Of a DNA stretch of 64,000 bases, positions 53,213 to 61,788 are shown piece after piece. This DNA comes from Abditibacterium sp. (GTDB lineage Bacteria > Armatimonadota > Abditibacteriia > Abditibacteriales > Abditibacteriaceae). Numbering within the stretch: position 1 is the stretch's first letter; each line of letters begins with the position of its first letter. The position numbers were made by a program, and so were the translations under genes. The notes under the pieces were generated by a model. That model searched no databases and had not been told where the DNA came from. It saw only the letters and a program-made list of their open reading frames with translations. Location of the stretch: assembly GCA_030448265.1 (NCBI GenBank), contig JAUJNG010000008.1, positions 148,667 through 212,666 on the forward strand. Direction: 5' to 3'.

Positions 53213-54001
53213 TCAGCGCGGCGTTTGTCCTTCCGAAACCATCCAGCCGCCATCCACGAACAGGCTTTGGCCGGTGCAGAATTTCGAGCCGTCGGAGAGG
53301 AAAAACACGGCGGCGGCGTCCAAATCTTCGGGTTTTCCGATGCGCCCGCCATCGAGCGGCTGTTTGGTGGCGATGAAATCGAGGATTTTTTGGTCGCCTG
53401 CGGCGCGCTGCGCCATCGGCGTTTCGACAAGCGCGGGCGCCAGCAGATTGAAACGAATGTCGTGCGGCGCGTAGTAGCCCGCGCACGACCTGGTAAAGCC
53501 CACCGCCGCACCCTTGGTGGCGGCGTAGACGTGGGTCGCGAAAAAATCGCGCGAGGGCGATTGGCCCAAAACGCTGCCCATATTCAAAATCGAGCCGCCG
53601 CCTCCCTGCTTCAAAAACTGCCGCACCGCCGCGCGATTGGAGAGAATCAGAGAGGAAAGATTCAGTTCGAGCGTCGCCGCGATTCCCACATCGGTGACTT
53701 CGTGGAGCGGCCCGTCGCCCATTTTGCGACCCGAACCGCCCGCAACGTGATACAAACCGTGAAAACCGCCAAAAACGTCGAGGGCCGCTTCAATGGCACG
53801 CGGCGCGGTTTGGGCGTCCGAGGCATCGCCCGCCAGAGCGCGGCACGACTGGCCCAATTCGGCCTGCGCTTTGGCGCCGCTTTCGGGATTGCGCCCCACC
53901 ACCACCACCCGCGCGCCCTCGCGGACAAAAGCGCGCGCGGCGGATAACCCCAGACCCGTCGTGCCGCCAATCACCACCAGGACTTTGTTTTCCAACTGCA
54001 T
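53213..54001 (-). CDS. Short-chain dehydrogenase/reductase
   Basis: 262 aa from ATG 54001, chosen because GGGAG lies 5 nt upstream; an upstream TTG at 54013 is possible. Cofactor motif GGTTGLGLSAARAF, structural NMGS, and catalytic Tyr and Lys in YAATKGAAVGF are all present; the C-terminal FCTGQSLFVDGGW is typical of SDRs that oxidise sugars, polyols or 3-oxoacyl compounds. First gene of the operon and divergent from the regulator at 54282. Confidence 0.92.
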   Translation of the reverse strand: MQLENKVLVVIGGTTGLGLSAARAFVREGARVVVVGRNPESGAKAQAELGQSCRALAGDASDAQTAPRAIEAALDVFGGFHGLYHVAGGSGRKMGDGPLHEVTDVGIAATLELNLSSLILSNRAAVRQFLKQGGGGSILNMGSVLGQSPSRDFFATHVYAATKGAAVGFTRSCAGYYAPHDIRFNLLAPALVETPMAQRAAGDQKILDFIATKQPLDGGRIGKPEDLDAAAVFFLSDGSKFCTGQSLFVDGGWMVSEGQTPR

Positions 54002-54123
54002 GGCTACTCCCAAACTCAGCCGCAGTTTTGAATTAACAAATCAACTGGTCAAGGCATCTGATATGAATATGGGAAGAAATTTTCAGCTTGTCGTTCACAC
54101 AATGTGTAACCTCTCTGCGGGCG

Positions 54124-54238
54124 TTGTCATTCTGAGGAGGCACGACGAGGAATCAGTCGGGGTCTCCACCCATTTCGGCCCAAACGAGCCGAACCTGCGG
54201 CTGATTCCTCGGTCGCGGAGGCTCCCTCGGAATGACAA
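54124..54238. repeat. Palindromic element, TCATTCCGAGG family, copy 2
   Basis: Arms 54124-54156 (TTGTCATTCTGAGGAGG..GAGGAATCAG) and 54201-54238 pair with a few mismatches. It lies in the divergent promoter region between the SDR operon and its regulator. Confidence 0.85.
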
Positions 54239-54281
54239 ACTCAAACGCCGAAAAGAAGCCACACATTGCGTGTTGCAAATC

Positions 54282-55310
54282 ATGCCTCGTTCTCGTTCGG
54301 CCCGTGTCGCAGAGATCAAAACCCGCTTGCAGACGCGCTTAAGCGCCGGCGTTCACCGTCCAGGCGACCGTTTTCCTTCGGCGCGCGAAGTGGCGTCGCG
54401 GTTTGGCATTTCATATCAGACGGCGCATCGTCTGATGGCCGAACTGCAAAGCGAAGGCTTGCTGGAGCGGCGCGCGGCTTCGGGAACTTTTATTCCTGGC
54501 GGCAAAGTTGTGTGGGACGGCGCGCACCTGTTTTTCTCGGAACGGGCCAGGCGCGAAGCTTCGTTTGGCGCGCGACTGGTCGAGAAATTGACGCGGCGTC
54601 TGGCACGCGACGGCGTGAGTTTCAAGCTTTCGCTCGGCGAAACGGTCAAGCCCAAACGCAACTTTTTTCCCGTCATCTGGGAATCGCCTGAGGCGCTGCA
54701 AGCCTGCGTCGAAGCCCAGACGCCCGCGCTTTTGCTCAACAACCGGCCCGCGCCTGGTTTAACGGCGACCTGGCTCGATTCGGTTTCAATTGACGATTTT
54801 TCCGGCGGCGCCAGTGCCGCGCAGCTTTTGTGGGGGCGTCTGGGGCAAAACTGCCCCGATCTGGCGATTTTAGGCGGCCCGCGCGACGATGCGCGCAATC
54901 AGGCCCGCTTGAACGGCTTTTTTTCGATAGCGCCTCAAACGCCGGTTTTCGAGGCCGGAAGCTGGTTTTTCGAGGATGGTTTTCGCGTCGCGCCGCGAAT
55001 CATTGAAAGCGGCGCGCGCGGCGTCTTTTGCGCCAACGACCGTCTGGCCGAAGCGATTTTGCGCTGGTGCGGGCAGCAAAACCGGCCCGCGCCGGTCGTG
55101 GTCGGTTTCGATGATGCGCCCATCTCCGAGCGGCTGGGCTTTACCACCATCGCGATCCCGTGGGACGAATTCATCGCCGGCGCCAGCGAACTCATCAAAC
55201 GCCGCATCCATGGCGATGCGGGCACGGCGCGCCAGTTGCTGCTCACGCCGCGCCCGATTTTGCGGATGGAGACGGAGACTCATGCTTCTGGAATGCCAGA
55301 TGGAGCTTGA
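54282..55310 (+). CDS. GntR-type regulator with LacI-like sensor domain
   Basis: 342 aa from ATG 54282; the open frame reaches back to 53793 but only through the neighbour's antisense strand. Residues 1-75 form the winged helix (FPSAREVASRFGISYQTAHRL). The remainder is a periplasmic-binding-protein-like sensor, with LAILGGPRDDARNQARLNGF and RGVFCANDRLAEAILRW as the typical effector-domain segments. Divergent from the SDR operon and its probable regulator. The DNA-binding half is not similar to the 44472 regulator. Confidence 0.9.
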   Translation: MPRSRSARVAEIKTRLQTRLSAGVHRPGDRFPSAREVASRFGISYQTAHRLMAELQSEGLLERRAASGTFIPGGKVVWDGAHLFFSERARREASFGARLVEKLTRRLARDGVSFKLSLGETVKPKRNFFPVIWESPEALQACVEAQTPALLLNNRPAPGLTATWLDSVSIDDFSGGASAAQLLWGRLGQNCPDLAILGGPRDDARNQARLNGFFSIAPQTPVFEAGSWFFEDGFRVAPRIIESGARGVFCANDRLAEAILRWCGQQNRPAPVVVGFDDAPISERLGFTTIAIPWDEFIAGASELIKRRIHGDAGTARQLLLTPRPILRMETETHASGMPDGA

Positions 55311-55604
55311 GAAACGGGTCGTTCCTCATCCCAAGCGTGGGGCTGTGGCTCGGGTGTCGGAGCAGCAAAAAAGGGCAAAATCACGGTTTTAGTGGAAAAT
55401 GGGGCCGATTTCTCTGCCCAGAAAGGCTGCCGCCTTGCGTCCGATAGCGGCGCGCGACGGCGGCGAGGTCTATAGAACCCAACTTCGAAGGCTCTCTTGA
55501 TTTGGTGTCCCCTGCCTCGCGCGCGCATTTCACAAAATTCGTTGTTTGGCAATTGCCTTCTCGCAAACAGCCCTTTGTGAGTGGAGGAAGCGAATGCCTA
55601 ATAG
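55311..55604. other. Intergenic stretch, no gene recognised
   Basis: Short open frames on both strands do not resemble any protein I know. Two large palindromes follow, to 55916. Confidence 0.5.
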
Positions 55605-55743
55605 ACCTCTTGCAAAAGTAGCGAAAGTGGTTTGTAGGGGTGCCGCGAGGCGCGTGTGGAAAGCGTCGCAGGATCTCCACACGCGCCTCGCGGCGCCCCT
55701 ACAAACCTACGAACATCCAAATCTCTGCACTTTTGCAAGAGGT
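55605..55743. repeat. Nested palindrome, CTCTTGCAAAAGT family
   Basis: Outer arms 55605-55619 and 55729-55743 (ACCTCTTGCAAAAGT and complement). Inner arms about 55630-55660 and 55675-55706 (TTTGTAGGGG..GCGCGTGTGGA and complement, one or two mismatches). A solitary outer arm recurs at 59398-59417. Confidence 0.88.
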
Positions 55744-55749
55744 TTACTT

Positions 55750-55916
55750 ATAGCGGTTCGGAAAAGCGTTGTCCTGCTGCGTAGCGCCACGAAGGTGGTG
55801 GCGACTCCAGGGCCTCGCCAGAAAAAACACGCTCTATGGAAAGCCTGTTCTGCTTTCGAGTCGCCACGACCTTCGTGGCGCTACGGTGGAGACAATGCTA
55901 ACCGGAACCGCTATAA
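55750..55916. repeat. Nested palindrome overlapping the MazF stop codon
   Basis: Outer arms 55750-55760 and 55906-55916 (TATAGCGGTTC and complement). Inner arms 55781-55806 and 55859-55884 (GTAGCGCCACGAAGGT.. and complement, with a 3-nt bulge). It starts 6 nt after the previous palindrome, so the two are stacked in tandem. Confidence 0.85.
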
Positions 55917-56279
55917 AGGCATCACTTGACGGCCAACGCTCACCGCCAGAGCGGTCGTGATCGCTTCCAGCTTGCGCGCGCTCACCTGCCCCACTTTCTC
56001 CCCGAAGCGCACCACGTCGAGTGCCCGCGTCTGAGCGGCATCAGTGCTGCTTTTCTTGGTGAGGCCGTTTTCCGCGTCGGGCGAAAGTTCCACACACCAT
56101 GCCATGCTCGGATGTTCGGGCTTCCAATGCACGACCGGCGCGCACAATCGCATCGTCGGGCGTCCCACCGGCGGCTCGGACAAAATCACGACGGGGCGCA
56201 TCTTTCCCTGCTCGCTGCCCCGCGCCGGATCAAGCTGCACGCGCCAAATCTCGCCGCGTTTAGGGTTGAGGAGCGCCAT
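55911..56279 (-). CDS. MazF/PemK-type toxin (endoribonuclease)
   Basis: 122 aa. It begins PKRGEIWRVQLDPARGSEQG then KMRPVVILSE, the conserved MazF start whose Arg and the later Ser/Thr cleave RNA. The C terminus, VGQVSARKLEAITTALAVSV, is the expected last helix. Its ATG follows the stop codon of the upstream gene with no intervening base (TAAATG), so translation is coupled, as is usual for toxin-antitoxin pairs. The substrate sequence cannot be predicted. Confidence 0.9.
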   Translation of the reverse strand: MALLNPKRGEIWRVQLDPARGSEQGKMRPVVILSEPPVGRPTMRLCAPVVHWKPEHPSMAWCVELSPDAENGLTKKSSTDAAQTRALDVVRFGEKVGQVSARKLEAITTALAVSVGRQVMPL

Positions 56280-56771
56280 TTATCGAGCGGCGCCTTTGGC
56301 TTCGCGCTCCGCTCGAAACTGCGCCTCTTCCTCGTCCGAGTAGTAATCGGCCCCGTCGTCGTGGAACGGCTCGCCGCCCTGCGCGCGCCAATCCGCAAGT
56401 TCCGCCGCGCCTTCGGGCGTGGCGTAGTAACGCGCGGCGACCTCGCCACTGCGCCGCATCACGATGGCGCGCGCGGCTTCGGGCGCCTGCCCCAGAGCGA
56501 TGATCGCCCCGTCGCGCCGCGCCTCGTCGCCGCCGTTCATATCGCGCCAAATCGCATCGGCGATCTGCTGCGCCGCGCGCGCGCTTTCGACTGGAACAGG
56601 GGAAGAGGTTGGGGGCGGCGTGTTTTCGAGCAGGGCGCTTTCCGGCACGCGCCACAGATTGCCGCGCTTCACGCCGCGCAAACGCCCGCGCTGCAACTGG
56701 CGCCGCACGCTGGTGGGATGAATTTGCAGCCTTTGCGCGGCCTGCTCAACCGTTAAAAGCATTTCCGTCAT
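56280..56771 (-). CDS. Helix-turn-helix protein, probable antitoxin of the MazF pair
   Basis: 163 aa. Residues 5-50 are an excisionase/MerR-like DNA-binding domain (LTVEQAAQRLQIHPTSVRRQ then GRLRGVKRGNLWRVP). A Pro/Thr linker follows, then a helical region and an acidic C-terminal tail (HDDGADYYSDEEEAQFRAE), the kind of segment that can wrap a MazF dimer. Known MazE antitoxins use AbrB, RHH or Phd folds; an excisionase-like partner is uncommon. Coupled directly to the toxin gene. Confidence 0.8.
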   Translation of the reverse strand: MTEMLLTVEQAAQRLQIHPTSVRRQLQRGRLRGVKRGNLWRVPESALLENTPPPTSSPVPVESARAAQQIADAIWRDMNGGDEARRDGAIIALGQAPEAARAIVMRRSGEVAARYYATPEGAAELADWRAQGGEPFHDDGADYYSDEEEAQFRAEREAKGAAR

Positions 56772-57056
56772 GAGGGGCCTCTGCGTCGAATTGTATCACA
56801 ACGCCTCACATTGCCTCTTTAGCCAAAGCGACGGCCTTCGCCGACAATTCAACAGTCACGATGTCGGCGATGGGACTACTTCGTTGGCTGCGACTTCATG
56901 TCGCTTTGGCTCCCTCTCAGAATGACGTTCCTTTGCGACTTTCTATACAGACTCTCAGCGTGAAGGGCGGATCTCTTGTTTTTCTCTGCGCCTCCGCGCG
57001 GGGCGCGAGAACCGAATGACTTCTTACACTTCTCCCTCCATGCCCCATCTCCATCC

Positions 57057-57191
57057 TCAACTTCGCTCGCAGTTTGCTTCCGATTTCATGGAGGCGAGGG
57101 CTTGATGATAAGCCGCGACCACCGCCGCCGCGGCGAGGTCAGGAATCTGCCTTTCGAGAAAATCCAGCATTTGTTCGTTTCGGTTGTTCAT
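57057..57191 (-). CDS. Small protein of 44 residues
   Basis: Starts at ATG 57191 with a strong GGAGG site 7 nt upstream. The sequence NEQMLDFLERQIPDLAAAAV then VAAYHQALAS resembles the N-terminal half of short hypothetical proteins I recall near helicases and other genes, which are usually about 60-70 residues; the second half (typically ending in DGT..I-like strands) is absent here. Same strand as, and 50 nt downstream of, the helicase remnant. Function unknown. Confidence 0.6.
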   Translation of the reverse strand: MNNRNEQMLDFLERQIPDLAAAAVVAAYHQALASMKSEANCERS

Positions 57192-57241
57192 ATTTATGCC
57201 CTCCAAGTTTTCAACCGATGCCTATGCGCCTCTGGTGAACT

Positions 57242-57765
57242 TTACGAAGTTTGCACCGGCGGCACGAAAACCCACAGTCCCAGCACATCAGGCGGCAGCT
57301 GGGCTTCAACGCGCACGGTGCCGCCGCTTCTGGCCGCGTCGCGGGCGCGTTTGTGCGAGGCCAGCAGTTCCTCCGCCCGTTTCCTGGCCACCTCGTCAAG
57401 AGCGAGCGCCAGGTGCGCGAAATCGCGGGTGATGTTTTCGATCATGTTGGCCGTCAGGTCGTTGGGCACGTTGGCAACCGGAACGGCATCGAGCAACTTT
57501 TCGGCTTCCTCACTCGAAAGCCACTGCGCATCCTGGGGCGCGCCGCGAAAGGCGAGCAGGGCGCAGTCCTCGGCCAGCAGCGCGCGCTCGGACACGGCGT
57601 TTTTCGCCTTTTGATGAATATGGAAGCGCATCCGCACCAGGAGCAGCATGGTGCGCTTCTCGACGCTCTGGGTTCGCATCGCGCCGCACCGCGCGGCGAT
57701 GGGATTTGGATGCAACTCATCGAGCGCGCTTTCCAAAACATACGACGCCAGACCGCAAACCACCG
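57242..57765 (-). pseudogene. 3' remnant of an SNF2-family helicase
   Basis: About 175 codons corresponding to the far C terminus of large SNF2/RapA-like helicases of defence-associated type: GLASYVLESALDELHPNPIA, VRMRFHIH, ALLAEDCALLAFRGAPQDAQ, then the helical ARKRAEELLASHKRARDAAR, ending QLPPDVLGLWVFVPPV. The ATPase motifs are missing; upstream of about 57765 homology stops. Such C termini belong to helicases of roughly 1000 residues, some of them in DISARM-like systems. Dead gene. Confidence 0.75.
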
Positions 57766-57941
57766 TTTTTGGGATACAGGTAAGGGAGCCTCTTCCCCCA
57801 CGCGATGACCCTTTCGACTTTTGGCGACCTACAAAAGGTCGCTTCGAGTTCCCGATCAACGCAGGGATTTGGGTAACAATTAAGAGGAGATAAACGGCAC
57901 CAGAGCCCAAGGTTTCCAATCGGAGCAAAAGCCGCCATTTC

Positions 57942-59273
57942 ATGAACACTGAGCACAAAACGCAGGAACAACTGGCCACACTGGCCGAACATCTTCGTGT
58001 CAGACGGGTGGCCATTCTAAGGGAGTGGCGTGCCACAGTGGACAGGGATCCTGACCTGACCACAGGTTCGGCCTTGTCGCGCACGCTCTTCAACGACCAC
58101 ATTCCCGACATCCTGGATTCTTTCTCCCGCAGGTTGCAGGCTTGGCCCGAGGAGATAAACGCTCAGGAGCAAGGGCAAGAGGATGAAGGCATGACTGCCC
58201 ATGGGTTGCATCGTTGGCAGCAGGGCTTTCGGCTGCGCGAACTGACGCGAGAGTGGGGCTATTTGCAGTTGTGCGTGGTAGACGAACTGGAAAGTTATGC
58301 CCGTGCTCATCCCGAAGTGGAACCCGCGACTCTGGCGACGGCGCTGCGGGCCTTGACCCACTTGTGCGTGGCGGGAGTGAGTGACAGCGTGGAGCAATAC
58401 TGGCAACTTCAACAGGCCGAGGCCGCAGGCCGTCTGCAAGAGTTAGAGCAAGCCGTTGCTACAGTCAATGAGATTGAAACCGCTCGTGCTGCCGGATGGC
58501 ATCAGGCAGCCCACGACCTGCGCGGTGGCGTCACCGTGGTCTCGGTGGCGACCAGTCTCTTGAATGATGACGAAGTGCAGGAGCCGGAGCGTCGTCAGTC
58601 GGCTGCCATCCTTCAAAAGAGTGTGTCGTCGCTGCACACTATGCTCGACAACTTGATTGATCTGGCCCGCTTAGATGCCGGACAGGAACAGCGCACGGTC
58701 GCGCCCTTCGATGCGGCGGCACTGCTGGGCGATTTTTGCTTGATAATGCAGCCCGTGGCTCAGACACATGGTCTGTCATTGGAGTGCGAGGGGCCAGGCT
58801 CGCTTCCCGTGGAAGGCGACCGTGCCAAAGTGCATCGCATCGTGCAGAACCTGGTGCTCAACGCCATCAAATACACGCCGCGCGGCGGGATTAATGTGAG
58901 GTGGGAAACCAGTCAGGAGAGTGATACCAGGCGCTGGATGGTTTCGGTGCAGGATACGGGCTCGGGATTCAATGGTGCTTTGGGCGCCTCGGTGATGAAC
59001 CGCCTGCGAGTGGCGACGCAGGGTGCGCAGCAGATTGAAGCCACGGCTGTGGCTGAGGGCACATCATCGAACCAGGATGAACCTGCGGTGACCTTGGCTT
59101 CTCAGTCGCCGTATCTGCCCTCCTCGCCCCTGCAGGAACAGGTGGGAGAAGGCATCGGCCTGTCCATCGTGAAGGGCCTTTGCGACTTGATGGACGCCAC
59201 TCTGGAAGTGGAAACCAGCCGTGGTCAAGGCTCCACTTTTCGTGTCACCTTCCCCTGTTCCTATCCGCAGTAG
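57942..59273 (+). CDS. Soluble sensor histidine kinase with RsbRD-like N-terminal domain
   Basis: 443 aa with no membrane helix, so cytoplasmic. Residues about 10-160 are helical and resemble the RsbRD/RsbU N-terminal domain (AILREWRATVDRDPD, then IPDILDSFSRRLQAW). The H-box is AAHDLRGGVTVVS with phosphorylatable His191. N-box NLVLNAIKYTPRGG near 308; G1 DTGSGF; G2 GEGIGLSIVKGLCDLM. A 60-residue insertion separates G1 from G2 (ATQGAQQIEATAVAEGTSSN). No response regulator is adjacent, so its partner is elsewhere. Confidence 0.9.
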   Translation: MNTEHKTQEQLATLAEHLRVRRVAILREWRATVDRDPDLTTGSALSRTLFNDHIPDILDSFSRRLQAWPEEINAQEQGQEDEGMTAHGLHRWQQGFRLRELTREWGYLQLCVVDELESYARAHPEVEPATLATALRALTHLCVAGVSDSVEQYWQLQQAEAAGRLQELEQAVATVNEIETARAAGWHQAAHDLRGGVTVVSVATSLLNDDEVQEPERRQSAAILQKSVSSLHTMLDNLIDLARLDAGQEQRTVAPFDAAALLGDFCLIMQPVAQTHGLSLECEGPGSLPVEGDRAKVHRIVQNLVLNAIKYTPRGGINVRWETSQESDTRRWMVSVQDTGSGFNGALGASVMNRLRVATQGAQQIEATAVAEGTSSNQDEPAVTLASQSPYLPSSPLQEQVGEGIGLSIVKGLCDLMDATLEVETSRGQGSTFRVTFPCSYPQ

Positions 59274-59713
59274 GTCGGTGCACCAGATTTCAAATCGCAA
59301 ATCGCAGCGAAAAAACCATTCTCTAAACTCATCCGGTCGTGTAAGAGGTAGGCAAACCTTTCGAGAAACCATTTTAAAAATCGCCGTTGAGCGTCAATAG
59401 ACCTCTTGCAAAAGTGAGAATTGCGTCATCCTGAGGGGAGCCGTGCGACCTGAAGAATCTGGTTGGAGTCTCCACCAAATCACGTTGGCTTCATTTCTTG
59501 AGAACCACCCTCTGCGAGAAAAAGAACTGTCGGTTTCGGGCCTGACGCCATTACTGGCGAAAGAGCGATTTCGTCACCTACAACTTTAAATCGAACCTTC
59601 TGGGGTTGAAAAACGAGTTCCCGTGGGTCGCGTGGCAGCCAATGGCGAAACTGATCTATGTTGACCAGACGGCTCCTGGCCCGACGCAGCGCCGTGGTCA
59701 TTGGGACGAATAG
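59274..59713. other. Intergenic stretch with one solitary repeat arm
   Basis: No convincing gene. At 59398-59417 the sequence TAGACCTCTTGCAAAAGT repeats the outer arm of the palindrome at 55605-55743. Just after it, TCATCCTGAGGGGAGCC and GAAGAATCT resemble a half of the TCATTCCGAGG family, unpaired here. It lies between convergent genes. Confidence 0.55.
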
Positions 59714-61552
59714 TCATCGTTTTTCCTCGACGCGGCTTCGTTCGCTGAGCGCGATGAGGCCCAGCAGCGCGCCCCAGTGGTAAAAGCGGTCGGAGTGGTC
59801 GTAGCCACATCCCATTCCTGTATCGGCGTGGTAATTCTCGTGAATGTGGCCGTGCTCTCTCCACTCCCGCAGCAACAAAGCCGCGCTTTTTTGGGCCAGA
59901 ATCTCTGCCTCTGCCGTTAATCCAGCACGGCGCAGGCCCAGATAAACCAGGTAGTTCATCGGCGCCCAGATTCTGCCGCGCCAGTAGTGCTGCTCGCCAT
60001 AAGCCGGATCGTCACGCGAAATCGACGGCATGACCCATTCTCCGCCGAATTTATCGGGATTGAGAAAGTGTTCGTCCATCATGCGGCGCGCCTGAGGGGG
60101 CGTTGCGGCGCCGGCCAACAAAGGATAGAGATTGGTGGGCGACACGCGCGGTGAAAACTCGCCGGTATCGCTGCGACGATTGGCGAAGATGCCCTTTTCT
60201 TCGTCCCACAGCCGTGTCAACTGGCTGCGAAAACCCTGGCCACGAGCCGCGAGTTCATCGGCTTCGGGACGCCTTAACTCGCGCGCAATGGAGGTGAGCG
60301 CTTCGCAATCGGCCACATAGAGTGCGTTCAGGCCGGCATCTTGAAGAGTTAAGCAGTGGGTTGAGGAATCATAGGGCACATCGTCATACATCGGCGAATT
60401 ATCGAGTCCTGATTCCAGTGCGGCGCCAAAGCGTTCGCCAACGCCCTTGGCGGAAAATTCCCATTCGTTACCGGTTTGGGGATCGTAAGGATTGGAACCC
60501 CACGCCAGAAGCCCATCGACGACGCGATTTTCCAGCCACCAGCGATTCCAGATCAAAAGGTCGTCAAACGTGAGTTCAAGCAGCCAGCGGTCGTCAAAGC
60601 GCTCAAACAACCCCCAAATCGTCATCGAACCCACGGGAGGCTGCGAGCGGTCGAGACTTTTAAAGCCATGGGCGTTGGAGACATTGGGCACGAAACCAGC
60701 GGGCGTTTTCTCACGCAGAATCTCGATGGCGTTTGCATAGGCAATCTCCCTCAAACCTGTGGCCGCCAGCGACGCGGCGAAAAAGGTATCCCAGCAGAAG
60801 AGAACCCAACCGCCCTGACGGCTCGACCAGTTCCGAGACACCGGCGAAATCACCCGTTGTTTGGAGGGATCATAAATGGTGTCCCACGCCATACAGAACT
60901 GGATGGCGCCGCTAATTTCAGCCTCCTCCAATCCATTCGGCTCCAGCTCCGCACGCCGCTGGGCCATGATATGGCCGATCTCTTCGAGAGACCGCTCTTT
61001 TCCCGTGAACAGGGCTAACCGGCCATCGAGCGGCAGCGCCAGATATGGCCCCAGCGCCCTGGTTTGAGGTTCTTCAACGGAGTTGGTGCTGGTGCCAAGA
61101 GACCTCTTTTCCCCTTCGGGCACGCTCGCGTGCAATGAGGAACCTTGGCGCGACACGGAGCCAGGGAAGTTCCACAAGAAGCCACCCTCGACGATCAGCA
61201 ACGGAGTTTTGAAGTGATTATGGCACGCGAGCGGCGTCGCCAGACATAGCCAGTCTTCGCCATCAGTCGCGGTTTCCACACTGATTTCCACGCCCCGCCA
61301 GGCGACCTTGAGGCTGGTGTAGGCGCCATCCCAGGCGCGCGGGCCAGGAACCACGGTTTCGACATCATTACCCAAACGCCCGATGAGCGATTCCTGCAAA
61401 TGGCCGCCATCGCGGTATTCTTTGATGCCGAGACGAAAGGCCAAGCCGGAGGGCAGATGGACGTGAGTCAACACACTACGCGTGTCCCAGGTGTTCCAAC
61501 CCTGGGCGAGTTTCTTCTGCAAATCCTGGTAAAGCTGGTGGGATTGGTTCAT
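59714..61552 (-). CDS. GH63-like (mannosylglycerate-hydrolase-type) glycosidase
   Basis: 612 aa from ATG 61552; the frame could use a TTG three codons earlier. Cytoplasmic (no signal). The (alpha/alpha)6 barrel has QGGWVLFCWDTFFAASLA (about 250) with the general-acid Asp, NEWEFSAKG and DNSPMYDDVPYD in the middle, RGRIWAPMNYLVYLGLR, and HIHENYHADTG near 572 with the second catalytic Glu. This is the pattern of MGH1-like GH63 enzymes acting on glycosyl-glycerate, trehalose-like or small alpha-glycosides. Confidence 0.87.
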   Translation of the reverse strand: MNQSHQLYQDLQKKLAQGWNTWDTRSVLTHVHLPSGLAFRLGIKEYRDGGHLQESLIGRLGNDVETVVPGPRAWDGAYTSLKVAWRGVEISVETATDGEDWLCLATPLACHNHFKTPLLIVEGGFLWNFPGSVSRQGSSLHASVPEGEKRSLGTSTNSVEEPQTRALGPYLALPLDGRLALFTGKERSLEEIGHIMAQRRAELEPNGLEEAEISGAIQFCMAWDTIYDPSKQRVISPVSRNWSSRQGGWVLFCWDTFFAASLAATGLREIAYANAIEILREKTPAGFVPNVSNAHGFKSLDRSQPPVGSMTIWGLFERFDDRWLLELTFDDLLIWNRWWLENRVVDGLLAWGSNPYDPQTGNEWEFSAKGVGERFGAALESGLDNSPMYDDVPYDSSTHCLTLQDAGLNALYVADCEALTSIARELRRPEADELAARGQGFRSQLTRLWDEEKGIFANRRSDTGEFSPRVSPTNLYPLLAGAATPPQARRMMDEHFLNPDKFGGEWVMPSISRDDPAYGEQHYWRGRIWAPMNYLVYLGLRRAGLTAEAEILAQKSAALLLREWREHGHIHENYHADTGMGCGYDHSDRFYHWGALLGLIALSERSRVEEKR

Positions 61553-61614
61553 CTTGTTCAATATTGTCGAAGCGCGGCTGTGTTGGCCTGCAAAATAAAT
61601 GGGAAAAGAGCCGT

Positions 61615-61781
61615 TAACCCAAGTTGCTACCCCGTAGGCGCGTTGTCATTCCGAGGAGGAACGACGAGGAATCAGTGGCAATGGCGACTCGTTTGAGCCG
61701 AAAATCGGTAGAAACTGCGGCTGATTCCTCGTCGTGCCTCCTCGGAATGACAACACTGACAGTAGGTGGCAACTTGGGTTA
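61615..61781. repeat. Palindromic element, TCATTCCGAGG family, copy 3 with extra outer arms
   Basis: Core arms 61643-61675 and 61720-61753 (TTGTCATTCCGAGGAGG.. and complement). An additional outer pair, 61615-61627 with 61769-61781 (TAACCCAAGTTGC and complement), encloses it. It lies between the GH63-like gene and the fucosidase fragment. Confidence 0.88.
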
Positions 61782-61788
61782 GTTGCCG

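Noticed and set aside
54014..54281. Extension of the regulator at 54282 back to 53793
   Set aside because: That part is antisense to the SDR gene and the repeat; the winged helix starts right after ATG 54282.
59480..59701. 73-codon minus-strand ORF after the GH63-like gene
   Set aside because: No recognisable family, no ribosome site, overlaps the end of the glycosidase gene's neighbourhood in another frame.
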